Shown here: one piece after another, positions 33,726 through 40,006 of the stretch
How the letters are laid out: every line of letters starts with the position of its first letter
Numbering within the stretch: the stretch's first letter is position 1
Source: Phenylobacterium sp. CCH9-H3
GTDB taxonomy: Bacteria; Pseudomonadota; Alphaproteobacteria; Caulobacterales; Caulobacteraceae
Direction: 5' to 3'
Assembly: GCF_001557235.1 (NCBI RefSeq)
Contig: NZ_LSJI01000054.1
Span: 1 to 40,006, forward strand
DNA length: 40,006 nucleotides
The notes under the pieces: generated by a model
Told to the model about the DNA's origin: nothing
The model's database searches: none
What the model saw: the letters and a program-made list of their open reading frames with translations, nothing else
Position numbers and translations under genes: made by a program

Positions 33726-34880
33726 ATGGCGACCACGCGGTCAGCGCTGACGGATGAGGATATCCGTACGCTGGTGAAGGGCGCGACGCCGGACGAACGC
33801 GCCGTGGCGGCGCGCAAGCTCTGCCGCACCATGGATCGCGTTCCGCTGTCGGACGAGGACCGGGCCCTGGCCGCCGACATCCTGCGGGTCATGGCCGCCG
33901 ACGCCGCCGAGCTGGTGCGCAAGGCGATCGCCGAAACCCTGAAGGCCTCTCCGGTGGTGCCGCGCGACGTGGCGGTGAAGCTGTCGCGGGACGTGGAGAG
34001 CGTCTGCCTGCCGCTGCTGGCGTTCTCGCCCGCCTTCACCGACGCCGACCTGGCCGAGATCGTCCGCCTGGGCGGGCCCGTGCGCCAGACCGCGATCGCC
34101 AAACGGCCGCAGCTTTCGCGGAAGGTGACCGACAGCCTGGCCGAGCACGGGGGCGAGCGCGCCGTGGCGACGGCCTGCGCCAACCCCGGCGCCGACTTTG
34201 GCGAGAGTGGCCTCCAGCGCGTCGTCGACCGGTTCCAGGTCTCGGAGCGGGTGCTGGCGGCGGTGGCCTATCGCAATGTCCTGCCGCTCTCTGTGACCGA
34301 GCGGCTGATCTCGCTGGTCAGCGAGAAGGTGCGCGACCACCTGATCGTCCACCATGCGGTGACGGCCGAGACGGCGCTGGAGATCGTCACCGGCGCGGCC
34401 GAACGCGCGACCGTCGATCTGGTGGACCAGGCGGGCAAGACCGCGGACGTCCGCGGACTGGTGACGCATCTCAACGCCGAGGGGCGCCTGACCGCCTCGC
34501 TGCTGCTGCGCGCCCTGGCCAACGGGCACATGACCTTCTTCGAGTGGGGCGTCGCGGAGCTGGCGGGCGTGCCGCACCACCGCACCTGGCTGATGATCCA
34601 CGACGCCGGGCCCCTGGGCCTGCGCGCCATCTACGAGCGGGCCGGGCTGCCGGCGCGGCTGTTCCCGGCGTTCCGGGCGGCGGTGGACACGTTCCACTCG
34701 ATGGAGTTCGACGGCGGGGCCCGGGACCAGGAGCGGTTCCAAGAGCGGATGCTGCAGCGGTTCATGACCCAGCCCGAGCAGGCCTCGCGCGAGGACGTGG
34801 ACTACCTGCTGTCGCGCATGGACCGCGGGGAGTCGGCGCCGGCGCCGACCTCGGAAGACGACGTGCTCCTCATCGCCTAG
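33726..34880 (+). CDS. DUF2336 protein (first paralogue)
   Basis: The 384-residue, soluble, mostly alpha-helical protein matches my memory of the alphaproteobacterial DUF2336 family: a repeating helical pattern such as AADAAELVRKAIAETLKASPVVPRDVAVKLSRDVESVCLPLLAFSPAFTDADL, with paired helices suggesting HEAT-like repeats, and the LPLSVTERLISLVSEKVRDHL segment in the second half. There are no transmembrane segments and no enzymatic motif. Function is unknown. It is divergent from the pseudokinase gene and about 2.2 kb from a second DUF2336 gene on the opposite strand. GACGGGG sits just before ATG 33726. Confidence 0.85.
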   Translation: MATTRSALTDEDIRTLVKGATPDERAVAARKLCRTMDRVPLSDEDRALAADILRVMAADAAELVRKAIAETLKASPVVPRDVAVKLSRDVESVCLPLLAFSPAFTDADLAEIVRLGGPVRQTAIAKRPQLSRKVTDSLAEHGGERAVATACANPGADFGESGLQRVVDRFQVSERVLAAVAYRNVLPLSVTERLISLVSEKVRDHLIVHHAVTAETALEIVTGAAERATVDLVDQAGKTADVRGLVTHLNAEGRLTASLLLRALANGHMTFFEWGVAELAGVPHHRTWLMIHDAGPLGLRAIYERAGLPARLFPAFRAAVDTFHSMEFDGGARDQERFQERMLQRFMTQPEQASREDVDYLLSRMDRGESAPAPTSEDDVLLIA

Positions 34881-34935
34881 CGGCTGCCGCTGGGGCAATC
34901 TTGCGCGCCCCGAACCCGCGGCCCAAGCTGAACCC

Positions 34936-35739
34936 ATGAGCGAAACCCCCGCCCGGGAACCGGCCGAAGCCAAACCGTCGGCCACCATCCTGCTGCTCCG
35001 CGACGAGCCGCAGTTCCAGGTCCTGATGGTCAAACGCCATCACCAGATCGACTTCGCCTCGGGCGCCTTGGTGTTTCCCGGCGGCAAGTCGCACCCGGGC
35101 GACGAGGACCCCGCCTGGGCGGAGCATTGCATCGGCTGGGGCGCCTTCGATGGCGAGCAGCGGGGCCTGCGCATCGGGGCGATCCGCGAGGCCTACGAGG
35201 AGGCCGGCATCCTGATCGCCGAGGGGCTCGACGGCTCCGACTTCGCCGAGGTCTGCGATCCCGAGGTGCGGTCGGCCGTGGACCATGGCCAGACGCCATT
35301 CATCGACGTCGTGCGCGAGCTGGGCGTGCGGCTGCGGCTGGACGCCCTGACCGTCTTCGCCCGCTGGATCACCCCCGTCATGATGCCCAAGCGGTTCGAC
35401 ACCTGGTTCTACGCCGTCCGCGCGCCGGCGGACCAGGTGGCGGCGGCCGATGGGCGCGAGGCGGTGGATGCGGAGTGGATCGCGCCGGCGGAAATCCTGC
35501 GGCTGGCCGACGCCGGCGAGCGGACGGTGATCTTCCCGACCCGGATGAACGTGCAGCTTCTGGCGGAGGCGTCGAGCGCGGAGGACTGCGTCGCGCGCGC
35601 CAGCGCCAGGACGCTGGTGACCGTGCTGCCGAAGGTGGAGGTGCGGGACGACGGACGCTACCTGGTCCTGCCGCCGGACGCCGGCTACGGCGAGGTCGCC
35701 GAGCCCATGGACCGGGTCGCCCTGGCGATGAAGGTCTAG
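34936..35739 (+). CDS. Nudix hydrolase, NUDT19-like
   Basis: The 267-residue protein has the substrate-side start SATILLLRD and a split Nudix box: FPGGKSHPGD (47-56) and REAYEEAGIL (84-93), where the catalytic REx2EE glutamates are intact. The canonical box has about 13 residues between Gly and Arg; here there are about 33, i.e. an insertion of roughly 20 residues, as in NUDT19/RP2-type CoA diphosphatases. Hydrolysis of CoA, acyl-CoA or another nucleoside diphosphate is likely; the exact substrate is not shown. No Shine-Dalgarno sequence is apparent before ATG 34936. Confidence 0.88.
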   Translation: MSETPAREPAEAKPSATILLLRDEPQFQVLMVKRHHQIDFASGALVFPGGKSHPGDEDPAWAEHCIGWGAFDGEQRGLRIGAIREAYEEAGILIAEGLDGSDFAEVCDPEVRSAVDHGQTPFIDVVRELGVRLRLDALTVFARWITPVMMPKRFDTWFYAVRAPADQVAAADGREAVDAEWIAPAEILRLADAGERTVIFPTRMNVQLLAEASSAEDCVARASARTLVTVLPKVEVRDDGRYLVLPPDAGYGEVAEPMDRVALAMKV

Positions 35740-35746
35740 CCGGGCC

Positions 35747-36232
35747 TCAGGCGCCGAAGGCGCTGATCCGGCTTTCCAGTTCCTGGACCAGGATCTTGCC
35801 GACCGGGTGTTCCTCGGTCTTGATCTCGTCGCGGGCGGCGGCCTTGATGGCGTCGATGTGCGCGTCGATCAGGGCGACCGGGGCCTGCAGGCGCTTGGCC
35901 TTGTCGTCGATCAGCCGGCAGAGCAGGCCGGCGATGCGGGTGATCAGCGGGAAGCCGTAGGTGGCGCCCAGGCCCTTCAGGTCGTGGGCGCGCAGGTAGA
36001 GGCTTTCCATGTTCTCGGGCGTGGCGCCTTCGGTCCGCACGGTCTGGCGGGCGCCTTCGAGCTTGGTGATCTCGTCGTTCAGCCACTGGGTGAAGTTGCC
36101 GGAGAGGCTCTTCAGGGCGGCTTCGGCCTTGGCGATCGCGGCCGGATCGATGGCGCCGAGCCGTCCGCCGCCGACCTTCAGGCGAAGGGCGCTGGGGGCC
36201 TGGATCATCTGGCCGGACTTGGGTTCGCTCAC
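35747..36232 (-). CDS. Stand-alone histidine phosphotransfer (Hpt) protein
   Basis: The 161-residue protein has an Hpt domain with LYLRAHDLKGLGATYGFPLITRIAG (79-103); the phosphorylatable residue is His83 in the H-D-L-K-G-x-G-A/x motif. A conserved N-terminal stretch (about 1-30) and a long helix (MDA-like, 31-62) precede it; charged helices follow. It passes phosphoryl groups between receivers. It starts at GTG 36232 with GGGAGAG upstream. It is convergent with the Nudix gene and on the same strand as, and about 70 bp downstream of, the NAD kinase gene. Confidence 0.9.
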   Translation of the reverse strand: MSEPKSGQMIQAPSALRLKVGGGRLGAIDPAAIAKAEAALKSLSGNFTQWLNDEITKLEGARQTVRTEGATPENMESLYLRAHDLKGLGATYGFPLITRIAGLLCRLIDDKAKRLQAPVALIDAHIDAIKAAARDEIKTEEHPVGKILVQELESRISAFGA

Positions 36233-36302
36233 GTGACTCTCCCGAACGATCGCCCGGCGAGGGTAAGGTGAACCCGTTAATGAGCGGTGTCGGCGGGGCC
36301 GT

Positions 36303-37079
36303 TCAGACCGAGAACTGTTCCGCCAGGACGCGCTCTTCGAGGCTCCGGCCGGCGTCGAACAGCATGACCAGCGACACGTCGCGATCCTCGGCGATGTAGA
36401 CCTCGATCACGTTGGGGGCCTCGAAATTGTCGGCCACGGCGCTGACCGGGCGCTTGGCGGCCTCCAGCACCTCCAACCGAAGCCGGGCGGTGTGCGAGAG
36501 CAGGGCGCCCCGCCAGCGGCGAGGGCGGAAGGCGCTGATCGGCGTCAGGGCCAGGATCTTGGCGTCGAGGGGGATGATCGGCCCGTGGGCCGAGAGGTTG
36601 TAGGCGGTCGAGCCCATGGGCGTGGAGATCAGGGCGCCGTCGCAGATCAGCTCGGACAGCCGCACCTTGCCGTCGACGGAGATGCGCAGCTTGGCCGCCT
36701 GGCGCGTGGTGCGCAGCAGGCTGACCTCGTTGAAGGCGAGGGCCTCGTGCGTCTTGCCGTCGACGTCCACGGCCTGCATGCGCAGCGGGTGGATTTCCGC
36801 ATGCTCGGCGGCGTTGATGCGCCCCAGCAGGTCGTCCTCCGAGAATTCGTTCATCAGGAAGCCGACCGAGCCGCGGTTCATGCCGTAGATCGGCTTGCTG
36901 GAATGCATCAGCTCGTGGACGGTCTCGAGCATGAAGCCGTCACCCCCAAGGGCGACGATCACCTGCGCGTCTTCCAGGCCCGCGTCGCCGTAGCGGGCGA
37001 TCAGCCGGTCCCGCGATTCCAGGGCCTCCGGCCGGTTGCTGGCGACGAAGGTGAGGCGGGTGACGAACGACTTTTTCAT
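36303..37079 (-). CDS. nadK: NAD kinase
   Basis: The 258-residue protein phosphorylates NAD to NADP. Motifs are GGDG (45-48) in [10 protein letters not shown], the NE pair at 117-118 ([10 protein letters not shown]), and [24 protein letters not shown] (145-168), the family's DGxxxSTPTGSTAY signature with T to M. It lacks the long N-terminal extension of E. coli NadK, as is usual in alphaproteobacteria. The cofactor region ends with ADNFEAPN. No clear Shine-Dalgarno precedes ATG 37079. Confidence 0.95.
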   Translation of the reverse strand: MKKSFVTRLTFVASNRPEALESRDRLIARYGDAGLEDAQVIVALGGDGFMLETVHELMHSSKPIYGMNRGSVGFLMNEFSEDDLLGRINAAEHAEIHPLRMQAVDVDGKTHEALAFNEVSLLRTTRQAAKLRISVDGKVRLSELICDGALISTPMGSTAYNLSAHGPIIPLDAKILALTPISAFRPRRWRGALLSHTARLRLEVLEAAKRPVSAVADNFEAPNVIEVYIAEDRDVSLVMLFDAGRSLEERVLAEQFSV

Positions 37080-37129
37080 CGGCCGCTAGAGACGCTGAAG
37101 CTCCCGCCGCTGTCAAACAACGGTTCGAG

Positions 37130-38323
37130 TCAGGCGTGTGACAGTGCGCGGGCGGCCTGGCGGAAGGCCGCGCCGGCCACCTCGGCTGAGACGGGGGCGA
37201 AGGCCACGGACGCCTTGCGCGCGCCTTCGGCCCCGCCGCCCGGGCGGCCGTCGTTGAGCTTGCGCGTCATCTCCAGGATGTCGGGGAAGACGCTGCGGTC
37301 GATGCCCACGGCGGCGCAGGCCAGAGCCAGCAGCTCGGGGCGGTCCGAATCCAGCGTCGCCTGCACATGGTTGGCGTCGAACCGGCCGAGGACCGCCAGG
37401 GCGGCGGAGAAGAGGCCAAGCCGCCCCTCGCGCAGCGCCCGGATCAGGTAGCCGGGGCGAAGCTGGCCCGCCGAATGCAGCTTGTCGATCAGCCGCTGCT
37501 CCATCGCCTCGCGCTCGCCCTCGCGCGCCAAGCGGGGCAGGGCGTCGTGCGAGAGCCCGTGCTGGGCTTCGCTCATCGAGGCGGCCAGGGCCTCGTCCAG
37601 CACGGTGACGTCCAGGCGGAAGCGTTCGGCCAGCCCCTGGCGCAGCGCCAGGCCGACCCAGAGGTAGAGGCGCTTGGCGAGCTGGCCGGTGAGCTTGGGA
37701 TGCTGGGAGAGCGGGGTGCGCAGGGCGGCGATCTGGCGCGAGGCCTCCACCAGCTCTTCCATGTCGGCGGGCGACAGCTCGGCGGTGGGGTTGCCGGCCA
37801 GGGCGGTCAGGACGGCGGGCTCGGCCTGCTGCAGGATCGCCGAGACCACGGCGCCGGACAGGCGCGGCCGGCGGGCGACCTCGATCTGGTGCTCGATGGT
37901 GGCCTCGACCAGCAGGCGCACGAGGTCGAGGTCCTTCAGCACCGGGCTCTGGGAGATGATCGGGCGGGCGATCTCGATGTCGTCCAGCGCCAGGACGTTG
38001 ACCAGGGCGTTCGGCGCCCAGTCGGCGGCAGCCAGCTTCTGGGACAGGCGGTGGCGGATCTCGCGCTCGGCTTCGACCACCAGGCTCATGAAGATCGAGG
38101 AGAGCAGGGCCTGGATGCCCGTGCTTTTCATCGCCTCGCCGGCGAAGGGGGAATCGCACAGGTCCGCGATCGCCAGGAGCAGGCGTTCCCGGTCCGCCGG
38201 CTGGCGGCTCTTTGCGAGATCGAGCAGGCTTTCGCTGCTCATCGCGAGGCTCAAGCGCCGGTCTCCCATTTCTACAGTACGAACTCGGCTATATCCGACT
38301 CTGCGCTTGCCGAGTGAAGACAT
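37130..38323 (-). CDS. DUF2336 protein (second paralogue)
   Basis: The 397-residue helical protein belongs to the same DUF2336 family as the gene at 33726: serial helix pairs such as EIRHRLSQKLAAADWAPNALVNVLALDDIEIARPIISQSPVLKDLDLVRLLVEAT, and a C-terminal portion with LRPGYLIRALREGRLGLFSAALAVLGRFD. There is no enzymatic motif or membrane segment. Starts at 38323 (AAGG 7 bases upstream), 38269 or 38242 are possible; the first is used here. It is divergent from glpK, only 37 bp apart. Function unknown; repeated occurrence around Hpt and a pseudokinase suggests a signalling link. Confidence 0.85.
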   Translation of the reverse strand: MSSLGKRRVGYSRVRTVEMGDRRLSLAMSSESLLDLAKSRQPADRERLLLAIADLCDSPFAGEAMKSTGIQALLSSIFMSLVVEAEREIRHRLSQKLAAADWAPNALVNVLALDDIEIARPIISQSPVLKDLDLVRLLVEATIEHQIEVARRPRLSGAVVSAILQQAEPAVLTALAGNPTAELSPADMEELVEASRQIAALRTPLSQHPKLTGQLAKRLYLWVGLALRQGLAERFRLDVTVLDEALAASMSEAQHGLSHDALPRLAREGEREAMEQRLIDKLHSAGQLRPGYLIRALREGRLGLFSAALAVLGRFDANHVQATLDSDRPELLALACAAVGIDRSVFPDILEMTRKLNDGRPGGGAEGARKASVAFAPVSAEVAGAAFRQAARALSHA

Positions 38324-38360
38324 GCTTAAGCCTTAACGCGGGCGGGGAGGAAACGCAGCC

Positions 38361-39857
38361 ATGGACCAACCGCTGATCCTGGCCCTGGACCAGGGCACGA
38401 CCTCGACGCGCGCGATCGTCTTCGCCGCCGATGGCCGGCCGCTGGCCGAGGCCGGCGTCCCGCTGCAGCAGCACTATCCGCAGGACGGCTGGGTCGAGCA
38501 CGACGCGGACGAGATCTTCGCGGCCTCGGTCGAGGTGCTGAAGGCGGCGGTCGAGAAGGCGGGGCGCACCCTGGCCGAGATCGCCGCCATCGGGATCACC
38601 AACCAGCGCGAGACCCTGGTGGTCTGGGAGAAGGCGACCGGCCGGCCGATCCACAAGGCCATCGTCTGGCAGGACCGGCGCACGGAGGCCATGTGCGTCC
38701 GCCTGAGGGATGCGGGCCACGAGCGGCGCGCGACCGAGATCACCGGCCTCCTGCTCGACCCCTACTTCTCCGGGACCAAGCTGGCCTGGCTCTTGGACCA
38801 CGTGGCCGGGGCGCGGGAGGCCGCGGCGGCCGGCGCGCTGCTGGCCGGGACCATCGACACCTGGGTGATCTGGAAGCTGACCGGCGGCAAGGTCCACGCC
38901 ACTGACGCCACCAACGCCTCGCGCACCCTGCTCTACGACATCCGCGCCGGCGCATGGTCGGCCGAGATGGGCGGGATGCTGGGGGTTCCGCTGGACCTGC
39001 TTCCCGAGGTGCGCGACTGCGCGGGCGACTTCGGGGAGACGGACGCTGCGATCCTCGGCCGGGCGATCCCCATCCGCGGCGTGGCCGGCGACCAGCAGGC
39101 GGCGCTGATGGGGCAGGGCTGCATCCGGCCGGGCGAGATGAAGGCCACCTACGGCACCGGCTGCTTCATGCTGATCAACACCGGCGAGGCGGCGCCCGTC
39201 TCCGGCGCGCGGCTGCTGACCACGGTGGCGGCCCGGGTGGCGGGGCGGACCACCTATGCGCTGGAGGGCGCGATCTTCATCGCCGGGGCGGCGATCCAGT
39301 GGCTGGGCGAGGGCCTGGGGATCGAGGGCGGGCCGCAAGCGGCCGAGGCGCTGGCCATGGGCGCGCGCGACGACCTGCCCGTGGTGCTGGTGCCGGCCTT
39401 CACGGGCCTGGGGGCGCCCTGGTGGGACGCCAACGCCCGCGGGGCCATCTTCGGCCTGACCCGCGACGCCGGCCGGCCCGAGATCGCGCGGGCCGCCTTC
39501 GACGCCTGCGCCCTGCAGACCCGCGACCTGATCGAGGCCATGCGGGCCGACGCGCCCCAGGCCTTCAAGGGCCAGGTGGAGCTGCGGATCGACGGGGGGA
39601 TGTCGAAGAGCCCGTGGTTCAGCCAGCGGCTGGCCGACCTGACCGGCATCGGCGTGTGCCGGGCGACCTACCAGGAGACCACCGCCCTGGGCGCGGCCCT
39701 GTTCGCCGGCCTGGGCGCCGGGGTCTATCGCGACATGGAAGAGGCCGCCGCGTCCCGGCCGGCGACCGAGTCCTACCGCCCGCTCATGGCGCCCGACCCG
39801 CGCGAACGCGCCTACGCCCGCTGGCTGGACGCGGTGAACCGGGTGGGGACGCTGTAG
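38361..39857 (+). CDS. glpK: Glycerol kinase
   Basis: The 498-residue FGGY kinase makes sn-glycerol 3-phosphate from glycerol and ATP. Motifs are LALDQGTTSTRA (7-18, phosphate loop), glycerol-contact residues Arg83/Glu84 (NQRETLVVW), Trp103 (VWQDRRTEAM), Tyr135 (LDPYFSGTKLAWLLD), and Asp244/Gln245 in VAGDQQAALMGQ with Asp244 as base; then YGTGCFML and DGGMSKSPWF. Length equals the family's (about 500). A strong GGGAGGAAA precedes ATG 38361. No glpF or glpD is visible within the window. Confidence 0.97.
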   Translation: MDQPLILALDQGTTSTRAIVFAADGRPLAEAGVPLQQHYPQDGWVEHDADEIFAASVEVLKAAVEKAGRTLAEIAAIGITNQRETLVVWEKATGRPIHKAIVWQDRRTEAMCVRLRDAGHERRATEITGLLLDPYFSGTKLAWLLDHVAGAREAAAAGALLAGTIDTWVIWKLTGGKVHATDATNASRTLLYDIRAGAWSAEMGGMLGVPLDLLPEVRDCAGDFGETDAAILGRAIPIRGVAGDQQAALMGQGCIRPGEMKATYGTGCFMLINTGEAAPVSGARLLTTVAARVAGRTTYALEGAIFIAGAAIQWLGEGLGIEGGPQAAEALAMGARDDLPVVLVPAFTGLGAPWWDANARGAIFGLTRDAGRPEIARAAFDACALQTRDLIEAMRADAPQAFKGQVELRIDGGMSKSPWFSQRLADLTGIGVCRATYQETTALGAALFAGLGAGVYRDMEEAAASRPATESYRPLMAPDPRERAYARWLDAVNRVGTL

Positions 39858-39903
39858 GCTCGTGGGCATGGTGGCGGGGGCGCCGTAGGCGCTGTCATTG
39901 AAA

Positions 39904-39970
39904 CCGCAGAATCACGCAGAAGGCGCAGCAGGCGCGGACGCTTCTGCGCCCTTCTGCGGTGAGTTCTTTT
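39904..39970. repeat. REP-like hairpin/terminator after glpK
   Basis: CGCAGAAGGCGCAG (39915-39928) pairs with CTGCGCCCTTCTGCG (39944-39958) apart from one extra C, and an earlier copy CCGCAGAA (39904-39911) can pair with TTCTGCGG (39952-39959). T4 at 39967-39970 follows. I recall ACCGCAGA...TCTGCGGT-type dispersed hairpins in Caulobacterales and other bacteria, so this is probably a repetitive element that also serves as a terminator for glpK. Confidence 0.65.
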
Positions 39971-40006
39971 GGGCGCTGACGCGCCGGGGCGCGGCGCGGT
40001 CAGGCC

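Noticed and set aside
38326..38336. TTAA-GCC-TTAA as a CtrA site between DUF2336 and glpK
   Set aside because: CtrA sites have a 7-bp spacer (TTAA-N7-TTAA); the spacing here is 3 bp.

Overview
The window is a high-GC (roughly 70%), densely packed chromosomal segment from an alphaproteobacterium, most likely of the order Caulobacterales (Phenylobacterium/Caulobacter-like). The pointers are an MreB that I recall as almost residue-for-residue Caulobacter-like, an mreBCD-mrdA-rodA elongation operon, two DUF2336 proteins, a HWE-type histidine kinase paired with a single-domain receiver, and the overall codon bias. No tRNA, rRNA, CRISPR array, transposase or integrase is visible. The genus is an inference.

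Layout. 1-2838: the end of a DMT transporter, a PhnA/YjdM-like protein, and a molybdate locus (modE divergent from modAB) with a perfect ModE-box-like palindrome, but no modC. 3087-9135: the cell-elongation operon mreB-mreC-mreD-mrdA-rodA, mostly with overlapping or near-touching genes, interrupted only by a repeat/hairpin-rich 102-bp spacer before mrdA. 9140-11531: a minus-strand trio (epoxide-hydrolase-like protein, proline iminopeptidase, NTF2/SnoaL-like protein). 11616-13224: a Bcr/CflA drug-efflux-type MFS and DUF423. 13248-19071: an amidase and class III aminotransferase that are translationally coupled, divergent from an MFS carrier, an AHL-lactonase-like metallo-beta-lactamase fold enzyme and a zinc-less MDR oxidoreductase. 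19156-22082: DoxX, FMN reductase and DODA-type dioxygenase in one operon, divergent from a LysR regulator with a palindromic operator candidate. 22090-24720: two tandem membrane proteins of one family (DUF6644-like), a CinA/PncC-type amidohydrolase and a hemerythrin. 24817-28677: a DAO-type flavoenzyme overlapping an acyl-CoA dehydrogenase, TonB, and a lytic transglycosylase without a signal peptide. 28687-33553: receiver + HWE kinase, a CoA-transferase, and a hybrid kinase whose phospho-acceptor His is Asp. 33726-38323: DUF2336, Nudix, Hpt, NAD kinase and a second DUF2336. 38361-39857: glycerol kinase, followed by a REP-like hairpin.

How the genes work together. The clearest integrated system is the elongasome operon (MreB filament, MreC/MreD scaffold, PBP2 transpeptidase, RodA glycosyltransferase). 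The most unusual part is 31.8-38.3 kb. There a membrane hybrid kinase with a mutated H-box (His to Asp) and an eroded receiver faces a DUF2336 gene, with a stand-alone Hpt protein and a second DUF2336 gene close by. This may be a non-canonical phosphosignalling module, possibly a DivL-like pseudokinase system, but that is inference from sequence and neighbourhood only.
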